DNA of 7,739 nt, taken from Sporichthyaceae bacterium. GTDB lineage: Bacteria > Actinomycetota > Actinomycetes > JACCYY01. The notes under the pieces were generated by a model that made no database searches, was not told the DNA's origin, and worked only from the letters and a program-made list of their open reading frames with translations. How positions within the stretch are numbered: the stretch's first letter is position 1; each line of letters begins with the position of its first letter. The position numbers and the translations under genes were made by a program. This document shows, one piece after another, positions 1 to 5,843 of this stretch. The stretch covers positions 1-7,739 of the forward strand of contig JACCYY010000166.1 in the NCBI GenBank assembly GCA_013696235.1, given 5' to 3'.

Positions 1-2
1 CT

Positions 3-40
3 CGGGGGCCGCGCCGGCCGCAGGGCCGGGGCGGCCCTCG
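3..40 (-). terminator. GC-rich hairpin after the aminotransferase gene, probable terminator without a T tract
   Basis: Bases 3-12 pair with 31-40 (ten pairs, one G-T wobble). After a G13/G30 mismatch, 14-19 pairs with 24-29 around a GCAG loop. On the minus strand the hairpin begins 12 bases past the aminotransferase stop codon. No T-rich tail is visible before the window edge. Strong hairpins lacking a U tract are common 3' ends in high-GC actinobacteria. The role as terminator or 3'-end stabiliser is inferred from position and stability. Confidence 0.55.
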
Positions 41-52
41 TGCGTGACGACC

Positions 53-1306
53 TCAGCCCGGACCGCTCACCAGTCGCTGCAGGCGACGTACCCCTTCCTC
101 CAGGTCGTCGTCGCCGAGGGCGTACGAGAGGCGGAGGTAACCGGGCGTGCCGAACGCCTCACCGGGAACCACCGCGATCTCGATCTCCTCGAGCAGCAGC
201 TCGGCGAGCTCGGCCGACGTCGACACGCGGTGGCCGCTGAGATCGGACCCGAGCAACGCACCGACCGAGGGATAGCAGTAGAACGCGCCGAGCGGCTCGG
301 GGCAGCTGACGCCCGGGATCGCCGCGAGCAGGCGCGTCATGGTCTGTCGCCGCCGGTCGAAGGCCCGGCGCATGGTCTCGACCGCGTCCTGCGGGCCGGT
401 CAGGGCAGCCAGGGCGGCGGCCTGCGCGACGTTGCAGACGTTCGAGCTGGCATGGGACTGCAGGTTCCCGGCCGCGGCCGCGATGTCCGGCGGTGCGATC
501 AACCAGCCCACCCGCCACCCGGTCATCGCGTAGGACTTCGCGACGCCGTTCACCACGATGCAACGCTCGGCGAGCTCGGGGACGAGCACCGGCATCGACA
601 GGTACCGTCCCTCGGCCGCGCTGCCGTACCTCAGGTCCTGGTAGATCTCGTCGGTCACCACCCAGATGCGGTGCTCGACGGCCCAACGTCCGATCGCCTC
701 GATCTCGGCCGCTGGATAGACCGCGCCGGTCGGGTTGCTGGGGGAGACGAAGACGAGGGCACGTGTGCGAGGGGTCCGGGCCGCCTCGAGCTGCTCGACG
801 GTCGCCAGGTAGCCGGTCGACTCGTCGGTGTGCACCTCGACCGCCGTCCCGCCGGCGAGGCTGATCGTCTCGGGGTAGGTCGTCCAGTACGGCGCCGGCA
901 GCAGCACCTCGTCCCCAGGGTCGAGGATCGCTGCGAACGCGTTGTAGAGCGCTTGCTTGCCACCGTTGGTGACCACCACCTGGGCGGCGGTCACCGCCAA
1001 CCCGTTGTCGCGCTGCGTCTTCTCCGCGATCGCGGCGCGGAGCTCGGGCAGCCCCGACGCGGGCGTGTAGTGGTGGAAGCGCGGGTCTCGGCAGGCGGCC
1101 TCGGCCGCCGTGACGACGTGCGCAGGAGTCGGGAAGTCCGGTTCGCCGGCGCCGAAGACGATGACCGGCCGCCCGGCCGACCGCATGTCCTTGGCCCTGG
1201 CATCGATCGCCAACGTGGCCGACGGCGCGATCGCGCCGAGCCGCCCCGAGACGCGACGCTCGGTGGTCGAGCCGGTCGGGTGGTCCGCGAGAGGTGCAGC
1301 AGTCAT
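53..1306 (-). CDS. aspC: PLP-dependent class I aminotransferase, aspartate aminotransferase type (417 aa)
   Basis: A cytosolic fold-type I enzyme expected to move the amino group between aspartate (perhaps also glutamate, aromatic amino acids or prephenate) and a 2-oxoacid. Visible motifs in order: [10 protein letters not shown] (52-61); [13 protein letters not shown] (112-124), a phosphate-binding region; YW (140-141); [10 protein letters not shown] (185-194) with Asn191; TDEIY (218-222) with Asp219, the residue expected to contact the PLP ring nitrogen; [15 protein letters not shown] (253-267) with Lys257 as the expected Schiff-base lysine; and LRLSYA (391-396) with Arg392 as the expected substrate-carboxylate arginine. 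The length is normal for subgroup Ib. The ATG at 1304-1306 is chosen because an AGGA (complement of 1314-1317) lies seven bases upstream and the N-terminus [11 protein letters not shown] fits the family; reading further upstream would run through the tRNA gene. It is transcribed away from the secE cluster. Family assignment is secure; the exact substrate is not, so the symbol is provisional. Confidence 0.93.
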   Translation of the reverse strand: MTAAPLADHPTGSTTERRVSGRLGAIAPSATLAIDARAKDMRSAGRPVIVFGAGEPDFPTPAHVVTAAEAACRDPRFHHYTPASGLPELRAAIAEKTQRDNGLAVTAAQVVVTNGGKQALYNAFAAILDPGDEVLLPAPYWTTYPETISLAGGTAVEVHTDESTGYLATVEQLEAARTPRTRALVFVSPSNPTGAVYPAAEIEAIGRWAVEHRIWVVTDEIYQDLRYGSAAEGRYLSMPVLVPELAERCIVVNGVAKSYAMTGWRVGWLIAPPDIAAAAGNLQSHASSNVCNVAQAAALAALTGPQDAVETMRRAFDRRRQTMTRLLAAIPGVSCPEPLGAFYCYPSVGALLGSDLSGHRVSTSAELAELLLEEIEIAVVPGEAFGTPGYLRLSYALGDDDLEEGVRRLQRLVSGPG

Positions 1307-1361
1307 GGCGGAATCCTGCCACCGCGCTCCCCGGCGCGCGGCGCGGTGCGAGCTGCGGCCA

Positions 1362-1391
1362 TTCGACCCGGGGGAGTGCCTCCCGTACACT
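1362..1391 (+). promoter_or_regulatory. Candidate sigma-70-type promoter for tRNA-Trp (and possibly secE-nusG)
   Basis: TTCGAC (1362-1367) and TACACT (1386-1391) are separated by 18 bases. The -10 element keeps the key TA...T positions. Transcription would start near 1398, about 77 bases before the tRNA. The spacer contains a small inverted repeat, GGGAG-TGC-CTCCC (1372-1384). The same -35 word and spacer length recur upstream of rpoB. No comparable promoter is obvious between the tRNA and secE, so read-through from here into secE is possible. Inferred from sequence only. Confidence 0.5.
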
Positions 1392-1474
1392 TCCCCGTTG
1401 GTGGTCCCGACCGCGGTTCGTCGTGCGCTTCGCCATGTGCTGCCTCGTCGGACCGACCAAGACCCACCGCTGTT

Positions 1475-1547
1475 AGGGCAGTAGCTCAATTGGCAGAGTT
1501 CCGGTCTCCAAAACCGGCGGTTGTGGGTTCGAGTCCCTCCTGCCCTG
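1475..1547 (+). tRNA. trnW: tRNA-Trp (anticodon CCA)
   Basis: A 73-base cloverleaf can be folded by hand. The acceptor stem pairs 1475-1481 with 1540-1546 (seven Watson-Crick pairs) with discriminator G1547. The D stem is 1484-1487/1496-1499 with one G-T pair. The anticodon stem CCGGT/ACCGG (1501-1505/1513-1517) closes the loop CTCCAAA, placing CCA at 1508-1510. The T loop is TTCGAGT (1528-1534). The T stem 1523-1527/1535-1539 has a T-T mismatch at its second pair (tRNA positions 50-64). The 3' CCA is not encoded and must be added after transcription. A tRNA-Trp gene immediately before secE matches the actinobacterial gene order. Confidence 0.95.
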
Positions 1548-1583
1548 CGTGACCGCACAGACCCGACCACCCGAAGGACAGCC

Positions 1584-1835
1584 GTGACCGAGACGCACCG
1601 GCCCCCGGCCGAGCGTGAGCGCACCTCGCGGACGGCCGATCGCCGTTCGCTCGGGGCGCGCTTGGGCCTGTTCTACCGCCAGGTCATCGCCGAGCTTCGC
1701 AAGGTCGTCTGGCCGACCCGCAGCCAGCTGATCACCTACACGGCGGTCGTGCTCGTCTTCGTCGCCTTCATCATCACCGTGGTCTCGCTCCTCGACTTCG
1801 GCTTCGGCTACCTCGTGCTCAAGGTGTTCGGCTGA
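1584..1835 (+). CDS. secE: Preprotein translocase subunit SecE (83 aa)
   Basis: The small membrane subunit that clamps SecY in the SecYEG protein-export channel. It is a short single-span SecE, as is usual outside the enterobacteria. A basic, polar N-terminus (1-28) is followed by the conserved amphipathic segment [17 protein letters not shown] (30-46), which carries the family's WPT signature. One hydrophobic transmembrane helix covers about 50-71, followed by a short extracytoplasmic tail. The GTG at 1584 is preceded by AAGGA (1574-1578) with five bases between. An earlier in-frame TTG at 1521 lies inside the tRNA gene and is rejected. The gene begins 36 bases after the tRNA and sits 140 bases before nusG, an almost universal bacterial pairing. 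Its stop codon is the first of three TGA triplets within an 11-base tandem repeat. Confidence 0.97.
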   Translation: MTETHRPPAERERTSRTADRRSLGARLGLFYRQVIAELRKVVWPTRSQLITYTAVVLVFVAFIITVVSLLDFGFGYLVLKVFG

Positions 1836-1862
1836 CCAGCGGCTGACCAGGGGCTGATCGGG
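1830..1862 (+). repeat. 11-base direct repeat, three copies, spanning the secE stop codon
   Basis: Copies are GGCTGACCAGC (1830-1840), GGCTGACCAGG (1841-1851) and GGCTGATCGGG (1852-1862). Each contains TGA. Because the period of 11 is not a multiple of three, the three TGA triplets (1833, 1844, 1855) fall in three different frames, so ribosomes in any frame meet a stop here. A small hairpin, GGACG/CGTCC (1861-1865/1871-1875), follows directly. Function unknown; chance duplication is possible. Confidence 0.8.
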
Positions 1863-1975
1863 ACGCCTCACGTCCGGCGAAGCAGGCAGGTCCGCACGAG
1901 CCCGCGACCCGGGACACCGCAGCACTCCCTCGTCCGACTTCGACCGCCAACGACCGCTAGGAAGTAGCAGACACC

Positions 1976-3085
1976 GTGTCCGACTCCACCACCAGCCAGT
2001 CCGACGACCCGGCCCTCGAGGACGAGGGCGCGGAGCCGCTCGCGGACGAGCTGGCCAGCGTGAGCCACCTCGACGAGCCGCGTGACGAGTCACCGGGCGG
2101 TCTGTCCCGCGCGGAGGTGATCGAGGGCTCGGCTGAGTCCGCGGTCAGCGCGGACCCGGGCGAGGACCCCGATGCCGCGGCCTACTCCGGCTCGGCCGTC
2201 GTCGGGGCATCCGGCGAGGTCTACACCGAGGACCTCACGTCGGGGGAGATCAACGAGCCTGCGCCTGGTGCCGAGCCCGGCCGTCTCGACGCCGACGAGA
2301 TCGCGCTCGCCGACGACGTCTCGCTCGAGCCGGCCGGCGCCGAGACGCCCCTGCTCGAGCCGGCGGCCGCCGAGGCCGAGGCCGACGCGGCTGAGGACGC
2401 GGCTGAGGACGCGGCTGAGGGCGTTGCTGGGGATGTCGCCGAGGTCGAGAGCGCGGAAGCTGCTGAGGATCCCCAGGACGGGCCGCCGAGCGACCCGGCC
2501 GAGGAGTTCCGGGCCGCGCTGCGGGCCCGCCCGGGCGAGTGGTACGTGGTGCACACCTACTCCGGCATGGAGAACCGGGTGCGGACCAACCTCGAGAGCC
2601 GGATCTCCTCCCTCAACATGGAGGACTTCATCTACGAGATCGCGGTGCCGCAAGAAGACGTCACCGAGATCAAGAACGGTCAGCGCAAGCAGGTTCGCCG
2701 CAACGTGTTCCCCGGGTACGTGCTGGTCCGGATGGACCTCACCGACGAGTCCTGGTCCGCGGTCCGGCACACGCCGCAGGTGACCGGTTTCGTCGGCCAC
2801 AACCACCAGCCGCTTCCGCTTTCCCTCCCCGAGGTCGAGAAGATCCTGGCGCCTGCGTTCACCGCGACGCGGGACCAGCCGGCCGGTCCGGGCGCGAAGG
2901 CGCAGATCACGACGGTCGACTTCGCCGTCGGTGACTCGGTCATGGTCGTCGACGGGCCGTTCGCGACGCTGCATGCCACGATCAACGAGATCAACACCGA
3001 GGCGCAGAAGGTCAAGGGCCTGGTCGAGATCTTCGGCCGCGAGACACCCGTCGAGCTGTCCTTCAGCCAGATCCAGAAGGTCTGA
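1976..3085 (+). CDS. nusG: Transcription termination/antitermination factor NusG with long acidic N-terminal extension (369 aa)
   Basis: NusG binds the clamp of elongating RNA polymerase, modulates pausing and Rho termination, and can link polymerase to the ribosome. Residues 1 to about 172 form a low-complexity extension rich in Asp, Glu, Ala and Ser. The NGN domain covers about 186-293, with [16 protein letters not shown] (187-202) and [11 protein letters not shown] (245-255). After a short linker, the KOW domain lies at about 315-369, with [13 protein letters not shown] (318-330) and [17 protein letters not shown] (347-363). A core NusG is about 180 residues; actinomycete proteins carry acidic extensions, but as I recall the Streptomyces one is nearer 300 in total. 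The GTG at 1976 follows AGGAAG (1959-1964), and the N-terminus MSDS resembles actinomycete NusG starts. The extension contains AAED repeats encoded by a 12-base DNA tandem repeat. rplK follows after 50 bases with no visible terminator. Confidence 0.96.
   Translation: MSDSTTSQSDDPALEDEGAEPLADELASVSHLDEPRDESPGGLSRAEVIEGSAESAVSADPGEDPDAAAYSGSAVVGASGEVYTEDLTSGEINEPAPGAEPGRLDADEIALADDVSLEPAGAETPLLEPAAAEAEADAAEDAAEDAAEGVAGDVAEVESAEAAEDPQDGPPSDPAEEFRAALRARPGEWYVVHTYSGMENRVRTNLESRISSLNMEDFIYEIAVPQEDVTEIKNGQRKQVRRNVFPGYVLVRMDLTDESWSAVRHTPQVTGFVGHNHQPLPLSLPEVEKILAPAFTATRDQPAGPGAKAQITTVDFAVGDSVMVVDGPFATLHATINEINTEAQKVKGLVEIFGRETPVELSFSQIQKV
2384..2422 (+). repeat. 12-base in-frame tandem repeat (GCGGCTGAGGAC) inside nusG
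   Basis: Three copies, at 2387-2398, 2399-2410 and 2411-2422, differ only by A to G at 2421; the preceding GAC (2384-2386) continues the period. In frame they encode Ala-Ala-Glu-Asp, Ala-Ala-Glu-Asp and Ala-Ala-Glu-Gly (residues 138-149). Because the unit is a multiple of three, copy number can change without breaking the gene, which gives a simple way for the acidic extension to vary in length. Confidence 0.85.
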
Positions 3086-3135
3086 TCACCTCCTCCCACC
3101 ACCCGCTCTCGCACCCGAAGGAAGAAGGGCGCCCA

Positions 3136-3570
3136 ATGCCTCCCAAGAAGAAGATCGCCACCGTCGTCCGCATCCAGCTGAAGGCTGGCGTGGCGACCCC
3201 GGCACCGCCGGTAGGTACCGTCCTGGGCCCGCACGGGGTGAACATCATGGACTTCTGCAAGGCGTACAACGCGTCGACGGAGACCCAGCGCGGCCAGGTC
3301 ATCCCGGCCGAGATCACGATCTACGAGGACCGCTCGTTCACGTTCGTCCTGAAGACGTCCCCGGCCGCCGTGCTGATCAAGACCGCAGCGGGACTGGACA
3401 AGGGCAGCGGCGAGCCGCACGTGAAGAAGGTGGGCAAGATCACCCGGACCCAGGCCCGGGACATCGCGCAGGCGAAGATGGCTGACCTCAACACGCATGA
3501 CCTCGACGCCGCAGAGAAGATCATCGCTGGGACCGCCCGGTCGATGGGTGTGGATGTCGTCGAGGGCTGA
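3136..3570 (+). CDS. rplK: 50S ribosomal protein L11 (144 aa)
   Basis: L11 binds the GTPase-associated region of 23S rRNA with L10/L12, takes part in elongation-factor turnover and the stringent response, and forms part of the thiostrepton site. The N-terminal domain (1 to about 70) contains the proline-rich segment [17 protein letters not shown] (20-36), IMDFCKAYN (37-45) and YEDRSFTF (63-70). The C-terminal RNA-binding domain follows, with [11 protein letters not shown] (101-111), [10 protein letters not shown] (117-126) and the end motif AGTARSMGV (131-139). Length is normal. The ATG at 3136 follows a purine-rich stretch (GAAGGAAGAAGGG, 3116-3128). The segment usually written GPALGQ reads GTVLGP here; I recall GTALGPHG as a variant in other lineages. 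Probably co-transcribed with nusG. Confidence 0.97.
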   Translation: MPPKKKIATVVRIQLKAGVATPAPPVGTVLGPHGVNIMDFCKAYNASTETQRGQVIPAEITIYEDRSFTFVLKTSPAAVLIKTAAGLDKGSGEPHVKKVGKITRTQARDIAQAKMADLNTHDLDAAEKIIAGTARSMGVDVVEG

Positions 3571-3588
3571 CATCCGCCAACGCACGAT

Positions 3589-3618
3589 GTGGGAGGGCCG
3601 CGCTGGCCCGCTGACCAC
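3589..3618 (+). promoter_or_regulatory. Putative L1-binding autoregulatory RNA hairpin upstream of rplA
   Basis: In the mRNA, GTGG (3589-3592) pairs with CCAC (3615-3618) and GGGCC (3595-3599) pairs with GGCCC (3605-3609) around a five-base loop. Between the helices is an asymmetric internal loop, GA against GCTGA. The 5' strand GTGGGAG and a TGA just before the closing CCAC match the pattern of the L1 site in 23S rRNA helices 76-77 (GGUGGGAGCC opposite a GGUGAAAUACCACC strand). L1 is a known translational repressor that binds its own mRNA. The element ends 48 bases before the rplA start, so it could control rplA. Structure is seen; L1 binding is inferred by analogy. Confidence 0.7.
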
Positions 3619-3666
3619 AACTCCAGGAGCAGGACTCCACGAGGGCACCACGAGACAGGAGCAGAC

Positions 3667-4389
3667 GTGAAGCGCAGCAAGAACTATCGCAAGGCCGCCG
3701 ACCTCGTCGATGACGAGCGGCTCTACACCCCGGCCGAGGCCGTGACCCTGGTGAAGAAGACGTCGATCACGGCCTTCGACCCCACCGTCGAGGTCTCGAT
3801 GCGGCTCGGCGTCGACCCACGCAAGGCCGACCAGATGGTCCGCGGGACGGTCAACCTGCCGCACGGCACCGGCAAGACAGCTCGGGTGCTCGTGTTCGCC
3901 GCGGGTGACCGCGCCGACGAGGCCCGGGCCGCGGGCGCCGACATCGTCGGCGGTGACGAGCTCATCGAGCGGGTGAGCGGCGGGTTCCTCGACTTCGACG
4001 CTGCGGTCGCCACCCCGGACCTCATGGGGAAGGTCGGCCGGCTCGGTCGCGTGCTCGGTCCGCGTGGGCTCATGCCGAACCCGAAGACCGGGACGGTGAC
4101 CAACGATGTCGCCAAGGCCGTGACCGAGATCAAGGGCGGCAAGATCGAGTTCCGGGTCGACCGGCACGCGAACCTCCACTTCATCGTCGGCAAGTCCTCG
4201 TTCGCCGAGCGGCAGCTCCTCGACAACTACACGGCCGCGCTCGAGGAGGTGCTCCGCCTGAAGCCGTCCTCGTCCAAGGGTCGGTACGTCCGCAAGGTGA
4301 CGGTCTCCACGACGATGGGTCCCGGGATCGCGGTGGACCCGACGAAGACGCGTGACGTGCTCGAAGAGACCGCCGACGCTGCCTCCTGA
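3667..4389 (+). CDS. rplA: 50S ribosomal protein L1 (240 aa)
   Basis: L1 forms the mobile L1 stalk that guides deacylated tRNA out of the E site, and in many bacteria it represses its own operon. Length is typical for bacteria. The N-terminus [14 protein letters not shown] (2-15) and the [11 protein letters not shown] segment (21-31) are standard. Domain II contains [10 protein letters not shown] (72-81) and [12 protein letters not shown] (90-101). The L1 signature [19 protein letters not shown] lies at 124-142. Domain I resumes with [11 protein letters not shown] (156-166) and STTMGPGI (214-221). The GTG at 3667 is preceded by AGGAG (3657-3661) with five bases between; an in-frame GTG at 3589 lies in the leader hairpin and is rejected. 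It lies 96 bases after rplK, with the putative L1 site between, and no terminator is seen before the rplJ promoter. Confidence 0.97.
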   Translation: MKRSKNYRKAADLVDDERLYTPAEAVTLVKKTSITAFDPTVEVSMRLGVDPRKADQMVRGTVNLPHGTGKTARVLVFAAGDRADEARAAGADIVGGDELIERVSGGFLDFDAAVATPDLMGKVGRLGRVLGPRGLMPNPKTGTVTNDVAKAVTEIKGGKIEFRVDRHANLHFIVGKSSFAERQLLDNYTAALEEVLRLKPSSSKGRYVRKVTVSTTMGPGIAVDPTKTRDVLEETADAAS

Positions 4390-4399
4390 CCCTGACGAT

Positions 4400-4429
4400 T
4401 TGGTCGGTCGGCACGGCACCCCGTACGCT
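4400..4429 (+). promoter_or_regulatory. Candidate promoter for rplJ-rplL
   Basis: TTGGTC (4400-4405) and TACGCT (4424-4429) are separated by 18 bases, putting the start of transcription near 4436. That position lies just upstream of the first conserved helix of the L10-type leader, as expected for a leader that must be transcribed whole. The element lies 11 bases after the rplA stop codon, so rplJL can be expressed independently of nusG-rplKA. Confidence 0.6.
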
Positions 4430-4435
4430 CAGCCA

Positions 4436-4516
4436 CTGCCAAAGACCGCTGGTCGTCACCCTCGGGTGACCGAAAGCCCCGGACAGCCGGGCGACCCGCG
4501 CAGGTGTGAAGCTCGA
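4436..4516 (+). ncRNA. L10 ribosomal-protein leader (L10-L12 binding region of the rplJ mRNA)
   Basis: This leader segment resembles the L10 leader family (Rfam L10_leader, assigned from memory). It begins CAAAGACCGCTGGTCG with a short GACC/GGTC helix (4444-4454). Next comes a hairpin GTCACC-CTCG-GGTGAC (4455-4470), then CGAAAG, then CCCGG-ACAG-CCGGG (4478-4491), and finally the single-stranded stretch GCAGGTGTGAAGC (4500-4512). In known cases the L10(L12)4 complex binds this RNA and lowers rplJL expression. The position directly downstream of the rplJ promoter fits. Helices were found by eye; family membership and binding are inferred. Confidence 0.75.
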
Positions 4517-4518
4517 TT

Positions 4519-4570
4519 CCTCGACGGTACGCGGTCGAGGTCGACGCCCCGCGCCTCGCGCCGGGGCGTC
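4519..4570 (+). terminator. Tandem hairpins in the rplJ leader, the second attenuator-like
   Basis: CCTCGAC (4519-4525) pairs perfectly with GTCGAGG (4534-4540) around an eight-base loop. Two bases later GACGCCCCG (4543-4551) pairs perfectly with CGGGGCGTC (4562-4570), followed by the moderately T-rich TCGTTCGTCT (4571-4580). The second hairpin has the shape of an intrinsic terminator placed 68 bases before the rplJ start, consistent with transcription attenuation by L10. The T tract is interrupted, so termination strength is uncertain; a role only in RNA folding or processing is possible. Confidence 0.6.
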
Positions 4571-4638
4571 TCGTTCGTCTGGACCCCTCTCGGTCGCCCA
4601 AGCACCACGCCTCGATGGGAAGCACTGGAAGGAGATCC

Positions 4639-5337
4639 ATGGCCCGGGCCGACAAGGCAGCCGCGGTCGCCGAGCTCGCCGAAGAGTTCCGCAGCTCGCA
4701 GGGCGCCGTGCTGACCGAGTACCGCGGTCTCACCGTCGCCCAGCTCGCCGAGCTGCGCGCAAAGCTCGGTCAGGTCGCGACCTACGCCGTGGTGAAGAAC
4801 ACGCTGACCAAGATCGCCGCTCGCGAGGCAGGTGTCGACGCCTTCGAGGACCTCCTCGTCGGTCCGTCGGCCATCGCCTTCGTCAAGGGTGACCCGGTCG
4901 AGGCCGCCAGGAGCCTGCGTGACTTCGCCAAGGCGCATCCCACGCTCGTCATCAAGGGCGGCGTGCTCGACGGGGCGCCGCTCGCTCCCGCCGAGCTCTC
5001 CCGGCTCGCCGATCTCGAGTCACGCGAGGTCCTCCTCGCGAAGCTCGCCGGTGCGATGAAGGCATCGCTCTCCGGTGCCGCGGCGCTGTTCCAGGCTCCG
5101 CTGGCGCAGGCGGTTCGCACGCTCGATGCGCTGCGCGCCAAGGTCGAGCAGGAGACGGGCGCCGCGCAGGCTGCGCCCGGTACCGACGGAGACGATGCCG
5201 GACCCGACGGCGACGACCCCGGAACCGGCACGGACGGAGCCGGCACGGCCGAGACCGAGTCCAGCCCGGTCGTGGCCGAGGCCGGGAGCAAGACCGCCCC
5301 CGACGACGCCGCACCCGAAACTGACCGGAACGACTGA
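4639..5337 (+). CDS. rplJ: 50S ribosomal protein L10 with acidic C-terminal tail (232 aa)
   Basis: L10 anchors L12 dimers to the ribosome to form the stalk that recruits translational GTPases, and represses its own mRNA. The globular N-terminal domain (1 to about 130) includes [19 protein letters not shown] (2-20), [16 protein letters not shown] (25-40), [11 protein letters not shown] (51-61) and GPSAIAFV (75-82). The helical L12-binding region is about 128-170, with [12 protein letters not shown] (133-144). Residues from about 171 to 232 form a Gly-, Asp-, Thr- and Ala-rich tail; most bacterial L10 proteins stop near 165-180. The ATG at 4639 follows AAGGAG (4629-4634) at four bases. An in-frame ATG at 4615 has no ribosome binding site of its own and is rejected. 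Expression is probably governed by the leader upstream. rplL follows after 65 bases. Confidence 0.96.
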   Translation: MARADKAAAVAELAEEFRSSQGAVLTEYRGLTVAQLAELRAKLGQVATYAVVKNTLTKIAAREAGVDAFEDLLVGPSAIAFVKGDPVEAARSLRDFAKAHPTLVIKGGVLDGAPLAPAELSRLADLESREVLLAKLAGAMKASLSGAAALFQAPLAQAVRTLDALRAKVEQETGAAQAAPGTDGDDAGPDGDDPGTGTDGAGTAETESSPVVAEAGSKTAPDDAAPETDRND

Positions 5338-5355
5338 CCAGACAGCTTCCACTCG

Positions 5356-5376
5356 CTCACCGGGACGACCGGTGAG
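5356..5376 (+). other. Perfect 8-bp hairpin between rplJ and rplL
   Basis: CTCACCGG (5356-5363) pairs with CCGGTGAG (5369-5376) around the loop GACGA. It begins 18 bases after the rplJ stop and ends ten bases before the AAAGGA ribosome binding site of rplL. No T run follows, so it is unlikely to be a terminator. An RNA processing or stabilising element that raises rplL output relative to rplJ is possible, since several L12 copies are needed per L10. Structure seen; role inferred. Confidence 0.6.
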
Positions 5377-5402
5377 AACAGACCCGAAAGGACGCCAAGA
5401 AG

Positions 5403-5786
5403 ATGGCGAAGATCAGCACCGACGACCTGCTTGACGCGTTCAAGGAGATGACGCTTCTCGAGCTCTCCGAGTTCGTGAAGAAGTTCGAGGACACGTTCGA
5501 TGTCACCGCAGCCGCTCCGGTTGCCGCGGCCGCTGCCGGAGGCGCCGCCGCCGCCGTCGAGGAGGTCGAGGAGCAGGACGAGTTCGACGTCGTGCTCGAG
5601 GAGATCGGCGAGAAGAAGATCCAGGTCATCAAGGTCGTCCGCGAGCTCACCAGCCTCGGGCTCAAGGAGGCCAAGGATCTCGTGGAAGCCGCTCCGAAGC
5701 CGGTCCTGGAGAAGGTCAACAAGGAGGCCGCCGACAAGGCGAAGGACGCGCTCGAGGGCGCCGGCGCCAAGGCCAGCCTCAAGTAG
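5403..5786 (+). CDS. rplL: 50S ribosomal protein L7/L12 (127 aa)
   Basis: L12 is the multi-copy stalk protein whose C-terminal domains recruit and stimulate IF2, EF-Tu, EF-G and RF3. The N-terminal dimerisation and L10-binding helices are at about 1-32 ([20 protein letters not shown], 9-28). A flexible Ala/Gly/Val hinge lies at about 34-52. The C-terminal domain (about 57-127) contains [20 protein letters not shown] (60-79), the factor-binding helix [20 protein letters not shown] (83-102) and the end GAGAKASLK (119-127). Length is normal. The ATG at 5403 is preceded by AAAGGA (5387-5392) with ten bases between. It lies 65 bases after rplJ and is followed by tandem hairpins, so part of the transcript probably ends or is processed before rpoB. 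Confidence 0.97.
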   Translation: MAKISTDDLLDAFKEMTLLELSEFVKKFEDTFDVTAAAPVAAAAAGGAAAAVEEVEEQDEFDVVLEEIGEKKIQVIKVVRELTSLGLKEAKDLVEAAPKPVLEKVNKEAADKAKDALEGAGAKASLK

Positions 5787-5787
5787 T

Positions 5788-5843
5788 CCGTCCCGCACCT
5801 CCGTCGGGGCGGTCCGGCCAGGTCGACTCCGGCCGGCCTGGCC
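5788..5843 (+). terminator. Tandem hairpins directly after rplL (attenuator, processing site or terminator)
   Basis: Two bases past the rplL stop codon, CCGTCCCG (5788-5795) pairs with CGGGGCGG (5805-5812), eight pairs with one G-T. Then GGCCAGGTCG (5816-5825) pairs with CGGCCTGGCC (5834-5843), ten pairs with one wobble. Neither is followed by a T run. A smaller hairpin CCTCG/CGAGG lies at 5848-5863. In E. coli the rplL-rpoB gap holds an attenuator and an RNase III site; a similar role is plausible here but inferred. Confidence 0.55.

Noticed and set aside
44..1552. Plus-strand open frame of 502 codons opposite the aminotransferase
   Set aside because: The minus-strand frame has complete class I aminotransferase motifs; this one has none and runs into the tRNA gene.
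1307..1624. A longer N-terminus for the aminotransferase, since its frame stays open to 1624 on the minus strand
   Set aside because: It would run through the tRNA-Trp gene and into secE, and the added residues do not resemble the family; the ATG at 1304-1306 has a ribosome binding site and gives the normal N-terminus.
3589..3666. Upstream GTG start for rplA
   Set aside because: It lies in the putative L1-binding hairpin, and the extra 26 residues are not part of L1 proteins; the GTG at 3667 has a good ribosome binding site.
2680..4419. Minus-strand open frame of 579 codons across nusG, rplK and rplA
   Set aside because: It lies opposite three certain ribosomal and transcription genes, has an Arg/Gly/Val/His-rich composition typical of antisense frames in GC-rich DNA, and shows no domain.
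4615..4638. Upstream ATG start for rplJ adding eight residues
   Set aside because: It would place the strong AAGGAG inside the coding region and has no ribosome binding site of its own; the ATG at 4639 gives the usual MARADKA start.
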